A DNA stretch of 64,000 nucleotides, from positions 29,744,800-29,808,799 of the forward strand of contig CM018690.1 of assembly GCA_009363875.1 (NCBI GenBank), given 5' to 3'. The DNA is from Mikania micrantha (lineage: Eukaryota > Streptophyta > Magnoliopsida > Asterales > Asteraceae). Position 1 is the first letter of the stretch, and each line of letters starts with the position of its first letter. This document shows, piece by piece, positions 12,201 through 24,445 of this stretch. Both the position numbers and the translations under genes were made by a program. Under the pieces are notes generated by a model. The model did no database searches. It was not told the origin of the DNA and saw nothing but the letters and a program-made list of their open reading frames with translations.

Positions 12201-13275
12201 ATTCATATGTGTTGTTTGATGAAAACCACATCCAGATGCGAGAGTTCGAATGCACTGTTTAAAGTGAATTCTATGTTTTCTAATACCCTAGTTCAATTTC
12301 TTTTGTGTTTTGACACAGCCATTGACCATCAACGTTACAACCAAAGAATAATGGAGTTCAAGACTAACACCACTACACCTGTAATGCGTACTGATCTGCC
12401 AATAGAGAAGTATGCTGCTCGCTTTTACACTCAATCTGTTTTTAGAGATGTTCAAAACGAGATCTTAAAAAGCATGATGATGTGTTTCATAACAAACGTG
12501 GAGGTTATTGATCAAACCAAGGTCTACACTGTTACTCACATGAAACAGAATTCTATTCATGTTAATGACTTCAAGGTAATTTTTTGTTAGTTATGCTATG
12601 TTTTATTTAATTATTGACTTTGAAGAACCATTTTGTGAACTTCCATTTTTTGTTTTGCATTTTTTGTAGGTTGGCTTCCACATGCTTGAACATTCTTTTG
12701 AATGTTCTTGCATGGGGTTTACTAGGATTGGATATCTGTGTCGACATATTTTTTGTGTCTTTCGTGTACAAAACATTGAATATATTCCGAAAAGGTATTT
12801 TGTCAACCGTTGGATGAAACAAGCTCTCCCGAGTCGTGTTTACAGCATTGGGAACCGGTTAGCTGCTGATAATAATGAGTTATGTGGTCTTAGGAACGTA
12901 GTCATGGATTCTGTCAATGCTTGCATCGATCGTTTGTGTGATGATATTGATGGGTTGTCACGTTTTGCTGAAAATATTAAGGCGTTAAAGACTGAAATTG
13001 AGCGCGAAGTTCCGGTTACGAGGGCGAGTAAAAGGCGTGCTGTTGTTATAGAGAAATTGGTTGGGACATCTGTTGACACAGATGTAGCATTAGTTCCTCC
13101 TCAGGGAATTCGGAACAAGGGGTGTGGGACTAATCGTAGGTTGGTTGGTCCCGGTGAAAAAGCAATTGACAAGTCAAAGAAAAATCCACGGTTGTGTCGG
13201 TCTTGTAACCAGGTTACCTTCCATGACTCGCGCAACTGTAAGGCGAAGGACAAAGCTGGTTCATCCGCTACTTAG
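9229..13275 (+). CDS. FAR1-like MULE transposase (MURA), intact
   Basis: Five exons with GT-AG introns join in frame: 9229-9406, 10045-10837, 10920-11178, 12006-12575, 12670-13275, giving 801 aa. Domains in order: acidic N-terminus (1-59); FAR1-type DNA-binding domain (about 92-195, with YEMYAEKAGFVIR, CPAHIRVKV and EKHNHDM); MULE transposase core with candidate catalytic residues D317 (AFDATYSTNK), D378 or D380 (VLTDQDPTM) and E489 (SRCESSNALF); SWIM zinc finger with C612, C614, C624 and H626; and a C-terminal zinc knuckle (C776, C779, H785, C790). Start chosen at the ATG opening exon 1; upstream is CT-rich leader. Such proteins bind element ends and catalyse cut-and-paste transposition; host FHY3/FAR1 derive from this family. 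No stop or frameshift was found. The second gene of the element converges on it from the right. Confidence 0.9.
11215..11940. repeat. Tandem duplication in transposase intron 3, period 364 bp
   Basis: GTTGATATGAAGATATTTAA occurs at 11264 and 11628 with long parallel flanks (AGGCCCAT, GAAGAAATTTAATTATG, GCAGCATGTTGAACTTTTCC). The two units are nearly identical and make this intron much longer than the others. Confidence 0.85.
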
Positions 13276-14764
13276 TATAATAGTTATGATATAATTTTGG
13301 ATTCTAACGTGATGATCTTTTTTGGGCATCATCTCTTATTTTGGTTTCATATGGTCAGCCTATGGTAAATCATAAGACTAATGTGGCGATTACTTTATGT
13401 TTGTTTTTTTGATTTTCTTTTCTATGTATGTATGGAACAAAGTTTAACATTTTGTTATTAAATGAAGCTATGCTATTATTGAACGATTGCTAAAAATGTA
13501 ACTTACTAATAATGTAAGTTGTTGTTTAAGAACTCATGGGTTAATAGGTAGATGACATGTTTCTCTTGTTTTGCAACCTTTAGTTAGTTCGTCACATAAT
13601 GGGATACTCTTCCTTGTCAATAGTAGTAATTTACAACACTGTAAACTCTTAAACAGTTATATATTTAAGTAACCACATAGAATAACAAAGTCTTCCTAAA
13701 TAGTAGCGATAATGTATTATTTTTATTTTTTTGTGAGGTTTACAGTGTTGTAAATAATGTATTTTTAATATCAATTTTCCTTGTTTCTTCCTGTTAGGAG
13801 GGTTACAATGATGTAACTAATGTACTTTGTTTTTTTTGTTTTTTATGTAAATAATGTTTCTTCTTGTGTTGTTTTTTATGGAACAAAGTTTAACATTTTG
13901 TTATTAAATGAAGCTATGCTATCATTGAACGATTGCTAAAAATGTAACTTACTAATAATGTAAGTTGTTGTTTAAGAACTCATGTGTTAATAGGTAGATG
14001 ACGTGTTTCTCTTGTTTTACAACTTTTAGTTAGTTCGTCACATAATGGGATACTCTTCCTTGTCAATAGTACTAATTTACAACACTGTAAACTCTTAAAC
14101 TCTAAATAGTAGTGGTAATGTATTATTTTTATTTTTTTTGTGAGGTTTACAGTGTTGTAAATAATGTATTTTTAATATCAATTTTTCTTGTTTCTTCCCG
14201 TTAGGAGGGTTACAATGGTGTAACTACTGTACTTTGTTTTTTTATGTTTTTTATGTAAATAATGTTTCTTCTTGTGTTGTTTTTTATGCATTTTTCAAAC
14301 GATATTTTTGTCCCCAACTTTTTTCCTTTTTAGGTCATGATTTTAAATTTATTTAAAAATTTTGTAGTGAAATTTTTAATACGCTGATGTTTTATTATAA
14401 TTAGAATAATATAAGTAATTCGTCAAATGTTTACATGGATTTAAAAATTATTACATACGACCCATAATAAACAAACAAACCACATGGCATACCATTACTA
14501 AATACAAATGCAAAATTGTAATGGTTAAACATTACCAAGTACAAAATGAAGCGAACCCTATTGTTGCATCTCTTAGTTACATCGCAAAAGATCTATTTAT
14601 AAACAAGCAAACCACATGACATACCATTACTAAATACAAAGGCAAAAGTGTAATGGTTAAACATTACCAAGTACAAAATGAAGCAAACCCTATGGTTGCA
14701 TGTCTAACTTACATCACAAAAGATCTATTTATAAAACATTGTAGGATTGCATGTCTACAAAAGA
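13276..14764. repeat. Convergent intergenic region with 446-bp tandem repeat
   Basis: This is the space between the 3' ends of the transposase and ULP1 genes. ATGGAACAAAGTTTAACATT at 13432 recurs at 13878, starting two near-identical units (the second about 30 bp shorter). Each unit holds palindromic words such as TTACAACACTGTAA and TTTACAGTGTTGTAAA. A second local duplication (14480-14570 against 14610-14700, with CATTACCAAGTACAAAATG) lies near the ULP1 stop. Polyadenylation signals for both genes probably lie here; none stands out. Confidence 0.75.
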
Positions 14765-16639
14765 TCAACTTTCACTTAAAAGGTTTGCAGCTTTTAACAC
14801 CTCATTCTTCATTTTGTTTATATTTGACAACAGAATTCTTGCAGCGTACTTCTTCCTTAGTGCTCCGATTTGGTTTAATATTTCCCCATCTGTTTCCGCA
14901 AATCCACAATCGAACTCACTTTCTAGACCACCCATAAAGCACTCCATGTGCCTCATTGCAAAAACGCCGCAATCTTTGATGTTCCCACGTGTTGCCCACT
15001 TGAGTTGCAATCTTTTAATTTCCATATCCTCAAGTTGTTGTGCTTTTGGATGTTTCCAGTTATGAAGGTATTCCAAAAAAACATGTTTCTGCAAAAAAAT
15101 TTCAGTCAAAATGTAAGTTCATTTTACATGCCTACAATAAAGCAATTTATGACAATATGTCAATGTACTTACAAACTACATAACCAATTGAATAACACCT
15201 GACATAAAAATATATAAAAATATGCTAAATCCTAGAATTCAACAATATAACAATAACTTACAACTTTATATGGCTTGTCTTTGAACTTGTACTCCTCGTT
15301 GTCTTTCATACCGACAACGGTCTCTGTTGCTTCCATGTTGTCTATTAAGAACATGTTTGGCTCTTTCAAATCCACTGCTATTACGTAGAAATGTCCATTA
15401 TCAAGTATTGGGAACATCACCAGCTCATAACTATGCAAATCCCTTAACTCTTCACGCCTACCCACAACTGCAAACATTGCCTTGCTGAAAGCAACTAACC
15501 GTACTGTGTCATAAAGTGGTTTTTGCAAGAACATCCATTCCCTCTGTACGAAATCAAATAAATGTTAATTTCTATATTTCATGTAAAATGAGTTAGGTTT
15601 CACATGTAAAATAACTTACAAATACATAAGGTCCACAGAAGAGTCGTCTGGGTGAGTGATGCATGCCTTCATGTTCTTCTTCATTCAGCACTGCGGCCCA
15701 ACATTCAATTACATCTATTGAAATCTCTGAACCCGGTTTTAAACTTCTTATCCTCCTTAATTCCATTAGGAGGCCCGCGTCAGTCTCGAATATTTCTTTG
15801 CTATTAGTTTTTAAGATAAAACATAATTTAGTATACTTGATTTCTTATTTCAAATTAAACATAAATTAAACCGCCCATGACATCCCTCTTTTTGGAATGT
15901 TGTTAAAACAATGTAACATTATCATAATTAGTGGACATATGTTGTATATCTTGCTTTGAGGTGTCAACAACATGTGAGTTTGATGTACAGACGCTATGGC
16001 CATGCCAGACAAATCGCAGCCTTTGCTTCCTGCATATTTGTAAACCTAACATGATAGTGGTTTGATGTAGATAGTTTAATAATAAAGCATTTGGTATTTT
16101 AACATACATTTCTGTAAACAAGTAACCCCATATTGCTTCTTCTTCTTTCGTGTACGTACAAGAAATGAATGCATTATTTCTTGTACAACTTCTAGTGCCT
16201 TGACTTGTCTCCTTTTTTGACAATTCCTCATTTCCATATTGCAACACTTCCAGCTTCAACTTACCTAGCGTGTTGACAGTAGTCCCTGGTGTCTTGTCCC
16301 AATCCGGCAACGACTGTTCACAGTTACCTACACATATATTACAATTACACATGTTAAATACTATACCATATATTACAACCTGTTTTTCCTCTAGTTGCAC
16401 ATCTCGTTTACCTGAACTTTTAACACATATGCACCTGAGCTTTTACAATGTTGCATTCAATAGCTCAATCATATCATACATTTTTTTTAACTTTGCATTA
16501 TACTTTAAAATTTGATTAACATTTTTTGAAGTCTCCACTATGTATAAGAATTGAAAAAATTTTTATCCCACCCCATGTTTAGCCTGAACAGAACCACATT
16601 GACAAGCTTTGTTACCTGGGGTTTTGTCCCATTTTGGTA

Positions 16640-17990
16640 AACAATCTTTAGCTGCACACATTACATTTACAGCTTTAGAAACAAAACCATAGGAAAAAAA
16701 AACATTTATTACACTATTGTAACACTCCCTTATTTACTGTAACAGTAAAGCTTAAGTTGCAGCGTTGTAACACTTTAGTTACAGTGTTGTAACACTCATA
16801 TTTTACAAAACATAACTATCTTAATGTAGTTGTTAGAAATCCTTTTACCTGGGGTCTTGTCCGAATGCCGTAAACAATCATCTTTTTGACCTCCTGCCAT
16901 TTCAATTTTAACACAACCATCACCTGTACACATAACATTTATAAATCTAAAAAAAATTCAAATAAAAACATTGTATCAATAATTTAATTCAATTATAGTT
17001 AACTTTAAAACCACCTGAAGTATGTCCGATTTCAATGTCACCAAATTCTTGTGTTAGTCCTAAACTGTAAGATGGAATATCATGTTTTGAGGCACGTATA
17101 ACACTACTTTCGTTTTCAAACCCGCCATCTACTGCACACATTACATTTATAGCTTTAGAAACAAAACCATAGAAAAAAACATTTATTACACTATTTGTAA
17201 CACTCCCATGTTTACTGTAACAATTAACCTTAAGTTACAGTGTTGTAACACTTTATTTACAGTGTTGTAACACTCAGATTTTACAAAACATAACTAACTT
17301 AATGTAGCTGTTGGAAATCATTTTACCTGGGGTCTTGTCCGAATCCCGTAAGCAATCATCTGTTTGAGCTCCTGTCATTTCACTCTTAACACAACCATCA
17401 CCTGTACACATAACATTTATACATGTAAAAAAATATCAAATAAAAACATTGTATCAATAATTTAACTCAATTATAGTTAACTTTAAAACACCTGACGTAT
17501 GTCCGATTTCAATGTCACCAAATTCTTGTGTTAGTCCTAAACTGAAAGATGGAATATCATGGTTTGAGGCACGTATAACACTACTTTCGTTTTCAAACCC
17601 GCCATCTACTGCACACATTACATTTACAGCTTTAGAAACAAAACCATATAAAAAACATTTATTACACTATTGTAACACTCCTGTATTTACTGTAACAGTT
17701 AACCTTTAGTTACAGTGTTGTAAAACTTTAGTTACTGTGTTGTAACACTCAGATTTTACAAAACATAACTATCTTAATGGAGTTGTTGGAAATCCTTTTA
17801 CCAGGGGTCTTGTCCGAATCTCGTAAGCAATCATCTGTTTGACCTCCTGCTATTTCACTCTTAACACAACCATCACCTGTACACATAACATTTATACATG
17901 TAAAAAAATATCAAATAAAATCATTGTATCAATAATTTAATTCAATAATAGTTAACTTCAAAACCACCGGTACACATAAAACTATTGTAA
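16640..17990 (-). repeat. Triplicated exon-intron unit, period about 477 bp
   Basis: The exon end encoding DSDKTPG (plus-strand CCTGGGGTCTTGTCC type) occurs near 16848, 17327 and 17800. Surrounding introns and a second exon (SLGLTQEFGDIEIG type, seen near 17030 and 17510) repeat with it. Shorter relatives lie at 16300 (WDKTPGT) and 16615 (KWDKTPG). The result is a protein linker built of repeated DKTPG-bearing modules. Confidence 0.8.
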
Positions 17991-19817
17991 CACTCCCCCA
18001 TATGAATGTTGCATCATTTTGTACAATTTTTAGAACCTGGTGATTGACATTCATTTTTGTCAACTTCATTATCGCTGTCAATCATTGTCTGGGTATGTTT
18101 AATTATTTCTTCACAAATTTCAATCACTCTGTCAGTCGGGTCAACTGCAACTTGTCCTCCATTATTTGTAATATCTTCTTTCAGCACCATCTGTTTTAAC
18201 TCAGGTTTTTTGTTGAAAACGCTTTCAAAAGTCGATATCAGAACTTTCACTTTTTCATCATTCTTGTTCTGCTGATAAACTGAATTCAGAAGCACTTGTG
18301 TTTCTGATTTCAGAACACACAAAGATTGTAACATCTGTTGCAATGTTGTACATTGTTCCTGTTATTAAAACTCAAAAATAATTACTTATATGTTACAAAA
18401 CCTAAACCTTTTATAACACATGTGAACAAAGTTAGCTATGCACCTCCATTGACAAATTTTCCATGCTCTTTTGGCCTGCTACAACCACATTTTTTTTCTT
18501 CACATTGCATCCAACAGCTGACATTCCTACGTATCTGCCTTTACCAAAACTTCCACTACGAATTTCGATGTTCTCCCTTTCTTTCAATCTTTCAAGATCC
18601 CAGAAAGTAATAGCTGGTATTTGATGATCAACATTCATACTAGCTAATGTCACACTATCCACATACAACAGCTTCATGAAAAGTACGTGTTAATACATTT
18701 CCAAATGTATTATATACATATTTTTCAATACATGAAATTAAGATATAAACGTAATGTATTTACTTACAGTTAGTATAGTTAGTGCACCTCTAAACGCAGA
18801 AGTTAAAGTTCCAGCCCACCCGGATTTGCACACTTTAATCCGACTGAGTATATAAGTACACCAGTTTATGTTTTTCAAATCAGTATCATGTGTTAACAAC
18901 TCTAGGATGTCCAGCTTACACTTCCCATGAGAGTGGCACTCAACCATTGTAGCAATGAATAAAACCAGGAAATTTAAAACGAAATCAAATGAATCATCCT
19001 CACCATTACATATAATATTTTTGACAATTTCTGTAGGTGCAATGTATTCATTCTTATAATTCAATCGCCATTTAAGAATTCTAGGATTTAATGGCTTATT
19101 TGGCTCTACATGTAACAGACTGCAACCAGAATTTGCAAATCCCAACAACTTACTTAATGAACTAGCATCAACCTTTATATTACCACATGGTGCTTTTATT
19201 TCCATCCTTGTTTCGTCAAAGTTATGTGCAACAAAGTATCCAAGCCTCTATGGTATTCCATCTACTTGCAAATTAAGTATTCCTCCAAAGCCTATTTCCC
19301 TTAACTTATCTTTTTGCTTCCTGCTCAATTTTTTTAGCGCCCTAATAAGTTGTTTTAGGGAACACCTATTAAAGATGATAGGGTATCTCTCAACCTCTTC
19401 ATCTGTTTCCTCTGCTGCCACTGTGATCAAATTTTATTATGTAAATAGTTATGTTACAATTAATGCATGTTTAGTGTATAAAGATGTTAAAAATTTATAC
19501 TTTTCACACAACACTAGTATTTGAATGTATAAAATTTAAGCATAAAATTAATTTTATCAAATGAATTGGAATATTTCAGGCATTTAGTTGAATCTTGTTT
19601 AGTTTGTGATTTCACAAAATTTGTGAAAGGTGTTTGCCCTAACACGTATGGGGTTATATCCCACAACTTGAAGTTATAACTTCAAGTATCATACTTCTAT
19701 AGTATCATACTTCTAAAATGAAGCAATTTCTTAACTAACCTACAACAATGTAACTTTAATAAGATTTGGTATTTTTAGGAACAATACAAGTAATGATAAA
19801 AACTTTGCATATTTACC

Positions 19818-20790
19818 ATTTTTGGTTTTCTTTTTAACCTTGCAAGAAGCCTCTTCCTTGTTTGACGGTTTGTTTTTCTGGGCTGCCCGACCTTCTTTCC
19901 TTTTATCTGGGGTTCCTGAAAATAAATGGTAGTTTGTTACTACTTACATTACAACAATGCATGCCACATATATAAAACGTAAAAAATTGACATATTTACC
20001 ATAATTGGTTTTCTTTTTCTTCCTTGATATTTGTTCAACCTCTTCATATTTTGAATGTTCATTTTCTTGATCTACAACTTTACTTTTTTTACTTGGTGTA
20101 CCTGCTAAAGATGGTAGTATTGTAAGTGTGTATGTATGAGTATATTTAAATCAACAAGTTTATTGAATTGGTTACACCACTGTAACTTGAAAGTAAAAAA
20201 TTAAGAAAGTCAAGAAATTGTAGTTTTTAACTAAATATATTACAACAACGCAAGTCAAATGTACAAAATGTAAAAAATTGACAAATTTACCATTGATGGG
20301 TTTGTTTTTCTTCCTTGAAATTTCTTCAACCTCCTCATCTTTTGATTGTTTATGTTGTTGATTTGTCCCATCTTTATTTTTTTTCCTTGGTGTACCTGTG
20401 TAAAGAATACATTATTCTTATAGTTATATTACACTAATGAATGTTTCTATGTACGAACCCATAATTTGAACAACTTTACTAAATTGGTTACACCATTCAA
20501 CTTGAAAGTTAAAAAAATTAGCGATTAAGTATATTATAAAGACTACATAGAGTACCATTCTTGGTTTTGATCTTCTTTTCTGGACTTTGTCCTTCCTCAT
20601 TTTCAGTCTCAGAATAAACTTCAAGTGCAAAACAATTAAATAACAACTTGGGTGAAGTTTTTGTATCACAGGTATAACAAAACCAAACAATAATTATACA
20701 AAATAAATTAAATTTTTATACCTGTCTTATTTGAAGGTCTTGTTCGTTTACGTTTAAGCCTTAGTAGCACATTTCCTTTAACAGTAAGCC
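19818..20790 (-). repeat. Series of related lysine-rich exons
   Basis: On the minus strand, exons near 19918-19818, 20103-20000, 20398-20290 and 20630-20557 each begin with or resemble GTPxKK and end with a KKK(T/N)x(N)G stretch before a GTAAATATG-like donor. A related RKRTRPSNKT exon lies near 20760. They appear to be successive duplications of a basic, probably nuclear-targeting, exon. Confidence 0.6.
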
Positions 20791-20807
20791 CGAGGTCATT
20801 AGCATGT

Positions 20808-21159
20808 CAAAATAATTATTCCTTTATATTGGAGTTAAAAACACCAAATTATAAATTTCTACAAACTTACTAGGTGTACTATCCACAAAATCATCATCGC
20901 TGCAAACTTCTACTGGATTTTTTTCTGTGTTTCTAAATCGGCAAAGTGATTTAACTGCAATTCTTTCACTTTTGCGTCCTGTTCAAAATAATTATTCCTT
21001 TATATTGGAGTTAAAAACACCAAATTATAACTTTCTACAAACTTACTAGGTGTACTATCCACAAAATCATCATCGCTGCAAACTTCTACTGGATTTTTTT
21101 CTGTGTTTCTAAATCGGCAAAGCGATTTAACTGCAATTCTTTCACTTTTGCGTCCTGTT
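20808..21159 (-). repeat. Perfect-looking 176-bp tandem duplication including an exon
   Basis: Two adjacent 176-bp units (20808-20983 and 20984-21159) differ at only a couple of bases. Each contains the exon encoding GRKSERIAVKSLCRF and its acidic tail (CSDDDFVDSTP). The near identity implies a recent event inside the ULP1 gene. Confidence 0.9.
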
Positions 21160-21329
21160 CGTAGATTAATAAATTCAATACTAATTTAGTAATTTCTACT
21201 TTTATTTAGAGTTAATAAAAATAACCCACACATACTTACATTGTACCATTAAACACACATATAATGTTGTATAACAATAAAGAATCAAATAAAAACACCT
21301 CGTAAAGAGCACTTATTTCCAAGCTTCAT

Positions 21330-22507
21330 ATCTTCCAATTATTCAAAAAGTGGCTCCTGGTAAACAAAAACATAAAGAAACTAATTTAAAAAAATAACAT
21401 AACGCATTATCAATTGAAAACATCTAATAAGAACTATGCGAAAACAAGCAAAAAGGCATACAAACTTGCAAGCTCGTAAACTTGTAGCAATGTTTTGTGA
21501 CTTAAAATAACTTACACTCTCATTAATGATATCTATTAAAAGTAAACTCTTAATTTAGGATGTGAGGTTATCTTGAAATAACTTCAATTCAAAGTGTTGT
21601 TTAGAAGTAAAACTGTACGTCAACAAACCCATATGTAAACGCAGAAAAATGCAACAATTGCACATTCTTTATTAACAATCGAAATCAATTACTGCTTAAC
21701 ATATAACAAACTAAGATTATTATGTGAATATTAATACCAAAAAGTGGTATCTGTCACTTTACATTTCTGCAAAGAAGCATGATCACAAGACCAAAAATAA
21801 AATCAAGATTCAAGGCTGAAGGGTTCAGATCAAAAATAGTTTTTCTGAAATAAAAAGATGCATATCATGATGCGTTCATAGCTGCCAACAAGAATAGTAT
21901 AGACATTTTACTTAAAGAGAAGAACCAGGTACATACTGATTTTTACTGAAAAGTGTGTAGCAAAACCACAACCAATGTTCAACACCATGGTTGGGTTTGG
22001 GAAGCTTCGAATCGGGTTCCTGTTCTTGATTCGATCGGTTTTCTGAACTTCATCTCGATGCGCATGTGCTTTTAATCGATGTTCATAGCTGCCCTAAATC
22101 GAAACTAGATTTTTGTTTGTGGAACGATGGGTTTTGTGAAATCCTAAATCGATGTTGAATGGATGTGGACGAAATGTTGAATCGGTACTGGAATATTGAA
22201 ACAAAGCTTCGAATTTATGATTCTTTGCTTCGGTGTAAAAGAACGGTGGGTTTTGTGAATTGGGGTGGGGATGAAATGCTTGGTACAGGCGTAAAAGAAA
22301 AATATGGGATTAGAAGAAATTTTGAAAGTAAAAGATTTGATACCTGACATGTATGCAGAGATGGAATTTGACCAAACTACCCTTTTGTACTTATAAACAA
22401 ATTTTTTATTCATAAATAATTTCAGCCATTAGATTCAATATTAGATTTAATCAGATTGAGTTAATGAGTTATTTCATTTTTGATGGGTTATCAAAAATTC
22501 CACTCCC
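21330..22507 (-). promoter_or_regulatory. 5' region of ULP1 gene and right end of the element
   Basis: About 1.2 kb between the putative ULP1 start and the right terminus. It holds short unconvincing ORFs only. The terminal 24 bp (22484-22507) form the right inverted repeat; the next inward bases again resemble the left end. Promoter function for the ULP1 gene is inferred from position. Confidence 0.4.
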
Positions 22508-22518
22508 TATATATATAT

Positions 22519-22550
<32 letters not shown>

Positions 22551-22553
22551 TAG
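22508..22553. repeat. (TA)n microsatellite at MULE right end
   Basis: An interrupted TA run directly abutting the element terminus, matching the TA run at the left terminus. Together they mark the insertion target. Confidence 0.9.
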
Positions 22554-24445
22554 AGTCGGTCCGAAAACTATATATGTGTATGAACATGTATGCTCGCCTA
22601 TTATATAAACTAGATTTAACCCTCGCTTTTCCTTTGGGTGAATCAATTTTTAAACACTCCTTCACCTCAACTTGTGAACAAACCAACTTAAAAAAAAAAA
22701 TTAAAATAGGCACATACACAATTACATAGCCAAATTACAACTTTGAGGTTTTCAACCAAATTTTTAAAAGTAAAAGAAAAAATATATCTTTCAAGCACGT
22801 AAAATATAATTCTTTTAGTATAACCTTTATGTAAAACGAAGTTACTTTAGAGTCAAATGCAACTTATTTGAAAAAGTTACTTTTAAAAAGTTGCATTAGA
22901 CTTATTTTCTAGTATGTTAAGTATGAAAACTTTGACCATATTAACAAAAATCAAAAACATGTATTACAACAGTTCAAACATAGAGAGCAACACGTTTTTA
23001 TATAGATAATGTGAAGAAAACAAACAAGAAATCTATCAAAATGGTTATATTATTGTAGCAACATTATAAACGCATAAGGATCATTGGTGATATACATGTT
23101 ATGGTAGAAATAAAGACTACAATGAAAGATGTGGAACAAGGACCACTATGTTATGCTTATTCACATAATACTTGTTTTGCTAGGCGTTAAAAGTTCCACA
23201 CCTTAAACACATGGTAGCTAGGCGTTCCACACACAATTGTGGGGTATGCATGTAAGGAGCTGGTTATGACATATTTCAAAATGATTATTATTGATTGTTA
23301 GAGGGACGAGATGCTAGAAATCAAATATTAAAACACTTTAGGATGTTGCTTTATTGTGGTATTCAATTTCATTTAGTTTGATCTAGTTCAAGGTGTAATT
23401 ATCGACCATAGATATAATTTCATTGAGATAAAGTACGAGTCAAATTGAACGTATTGAGGAATTCTTTTTATTGCATTTTGTCCTTTCAATGACAAAACCT
23501 ACAAATTACATATGATTCAGTCTTTTTACAGCAATTACATCTAACCTTTATAAATAACAAATTTTATTAAACCTAAAAAATTATAAATAATTATAAATAT
23601 AGACAATCAAACTATATATATAATATTGTCAATTGTATATCAAACTATTAATATATGCACATATATACATCCTCATATACATACACACACAAATAGTATA
23701 CATAACAGAGGATGTACAAACATAGGCTCTTGACGTTTTTATTAGGTATGATATGACACCAAGGATCAACATCGAGTGTAACAAGGAGAATACCAAAAAT
23801 GTTACCAAAGGTTGAATTTATGAGCGATCAATCACGAGACAAGTTGTGCGAGGCAATTGCTAAAGGACAAAGACATAAGAGATTCAAGTTCTGAATTATG
23901 ATTAGATTGCTTTTGGAAAGATGGAAAGAGGTTAGTAATCGATGTCAGGGGTGCGATCAGGTGTGACATGTGCGTTCAGAAGCACGAAGGGATGTGTTGA
24001 TCGAGAAAACTTTTGTGAAACAACTTTTAAAGGGCTGAGAAGGAACACAAGATTGACTTAAGTGAAACAAGTTGCGTAGTTTTAATGATCGATAAAGCCG
24101 GAAAGAACTCGTTAAGGCTACGATGAAGACGATCTAAGATAGATCATGAAGGCTAGTTTGAGAGGACCATGTGGGGGAAGAAATCAAACAATTATAATGA
24201 CAGATTTTGTTGTTATGGTTGTTTACTGGTTGATAATATAGGAAGTGTAATCACAATTGAAGTTATTTGTGAGCTCTTGAGGGGGTCATGTCTAAAATGA
24301 TCGTTCGAGGAAGAGTGAAAACTAAAGGTTGTAAAATGCAACTGATTAATTAGGGATTTTTTATTTATTTATTTATTTCTTTTCATATTTTGATTTTAAT
24401 AAAAATAATGTTGGCTAGTGATTAGTCATATTACAGTGTTGTATA
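22554..24445. other. Intergenic, no gene seen
   Basis: AT-rich sequence without a convincing ORF, RNA gene or transposon terminus on either strand. The part from about 23800 to 24350 is less AT-rich and may be an old transposon remnant, but no end or domain can be named. Confidence 0.5.

Larger units (their letters stand above)
14765..21329 (-). pseudogene. ULP1-type (C48) cysteine protease gene in MULE, one nonsense codon
   Basis: Read on the minus strand. A possible start ATG is at 21329, followed by duplicated exons (GRKSERIAVK, 21159 and 20983), lysine-rich exons (GTPxK type, 20790-19818), a conserved N-terminal domain (19420-18770, with RCSLKQLIRALKKLS and GYFVAHNFDE), linker exons (18677-16300), then the protease. 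The catalytic part includes EISIDVIECWAAVLN near 15720, histidine in DNGHFYVIAVDL (codon at 15393), aspartate in FLIDNM (15342) and the nucleophile in DCGVFAMRHME (14971), all present. ULP1 enzymes remove SUMO-like tags; ULP-like genes in KAONASHI-type MULEs match this layout, but their role is not settled. An in-frame TAG at 19250-19248 interrupts the N-terminal domain between GIP and RLGY, so the copy is probably dead unless read through. The 5' start is uncertain. Confidence 0.8.
8920..22507. mobile_element. MULE-like transposon with transposase and ULP1 gene
   Basis: This 13.6 kb element has imperfect inverted ends: 8920-8943 begins GGGAGAGG and closes TAACCCA, and the reverse complement of 22484-22507 begins GGGAGTGG and closes TAACCCA. 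The similarity continues weakly inward (AAATAACYCATT). Both ends abut TA repeats (8904-8919 and 22508-22553), so the target duplication, probably TATATATATA-like, cannot be delimited. Inside are an intact FAR1/MURA-type transposase (plus strand) and a ULP1-type protease gene (minus strand) arranged convergently. Plant MULEs carrying ULP-like genes are known (the KAONASHI group), and MULE-related elements that insert into (TA)n tracts are known (for example Micron in rice). Combining these traits in this element is read directly from the sequence; its activity is unknown. Confidence 0.8.

Noticed and set aside
19233..19250. An 18-base intron removing the TAG in the ULP1 gene
   Set aside because: GT and AG ends can be read on the minus strand, but 18 bases is far below the length of spliceable plant introns.
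22144..22413. Short ORFs on both strands near the MULE right end
   Set aside because: They overlap each other, lack motifs and lie in the putative ULP1 promoter or leader.
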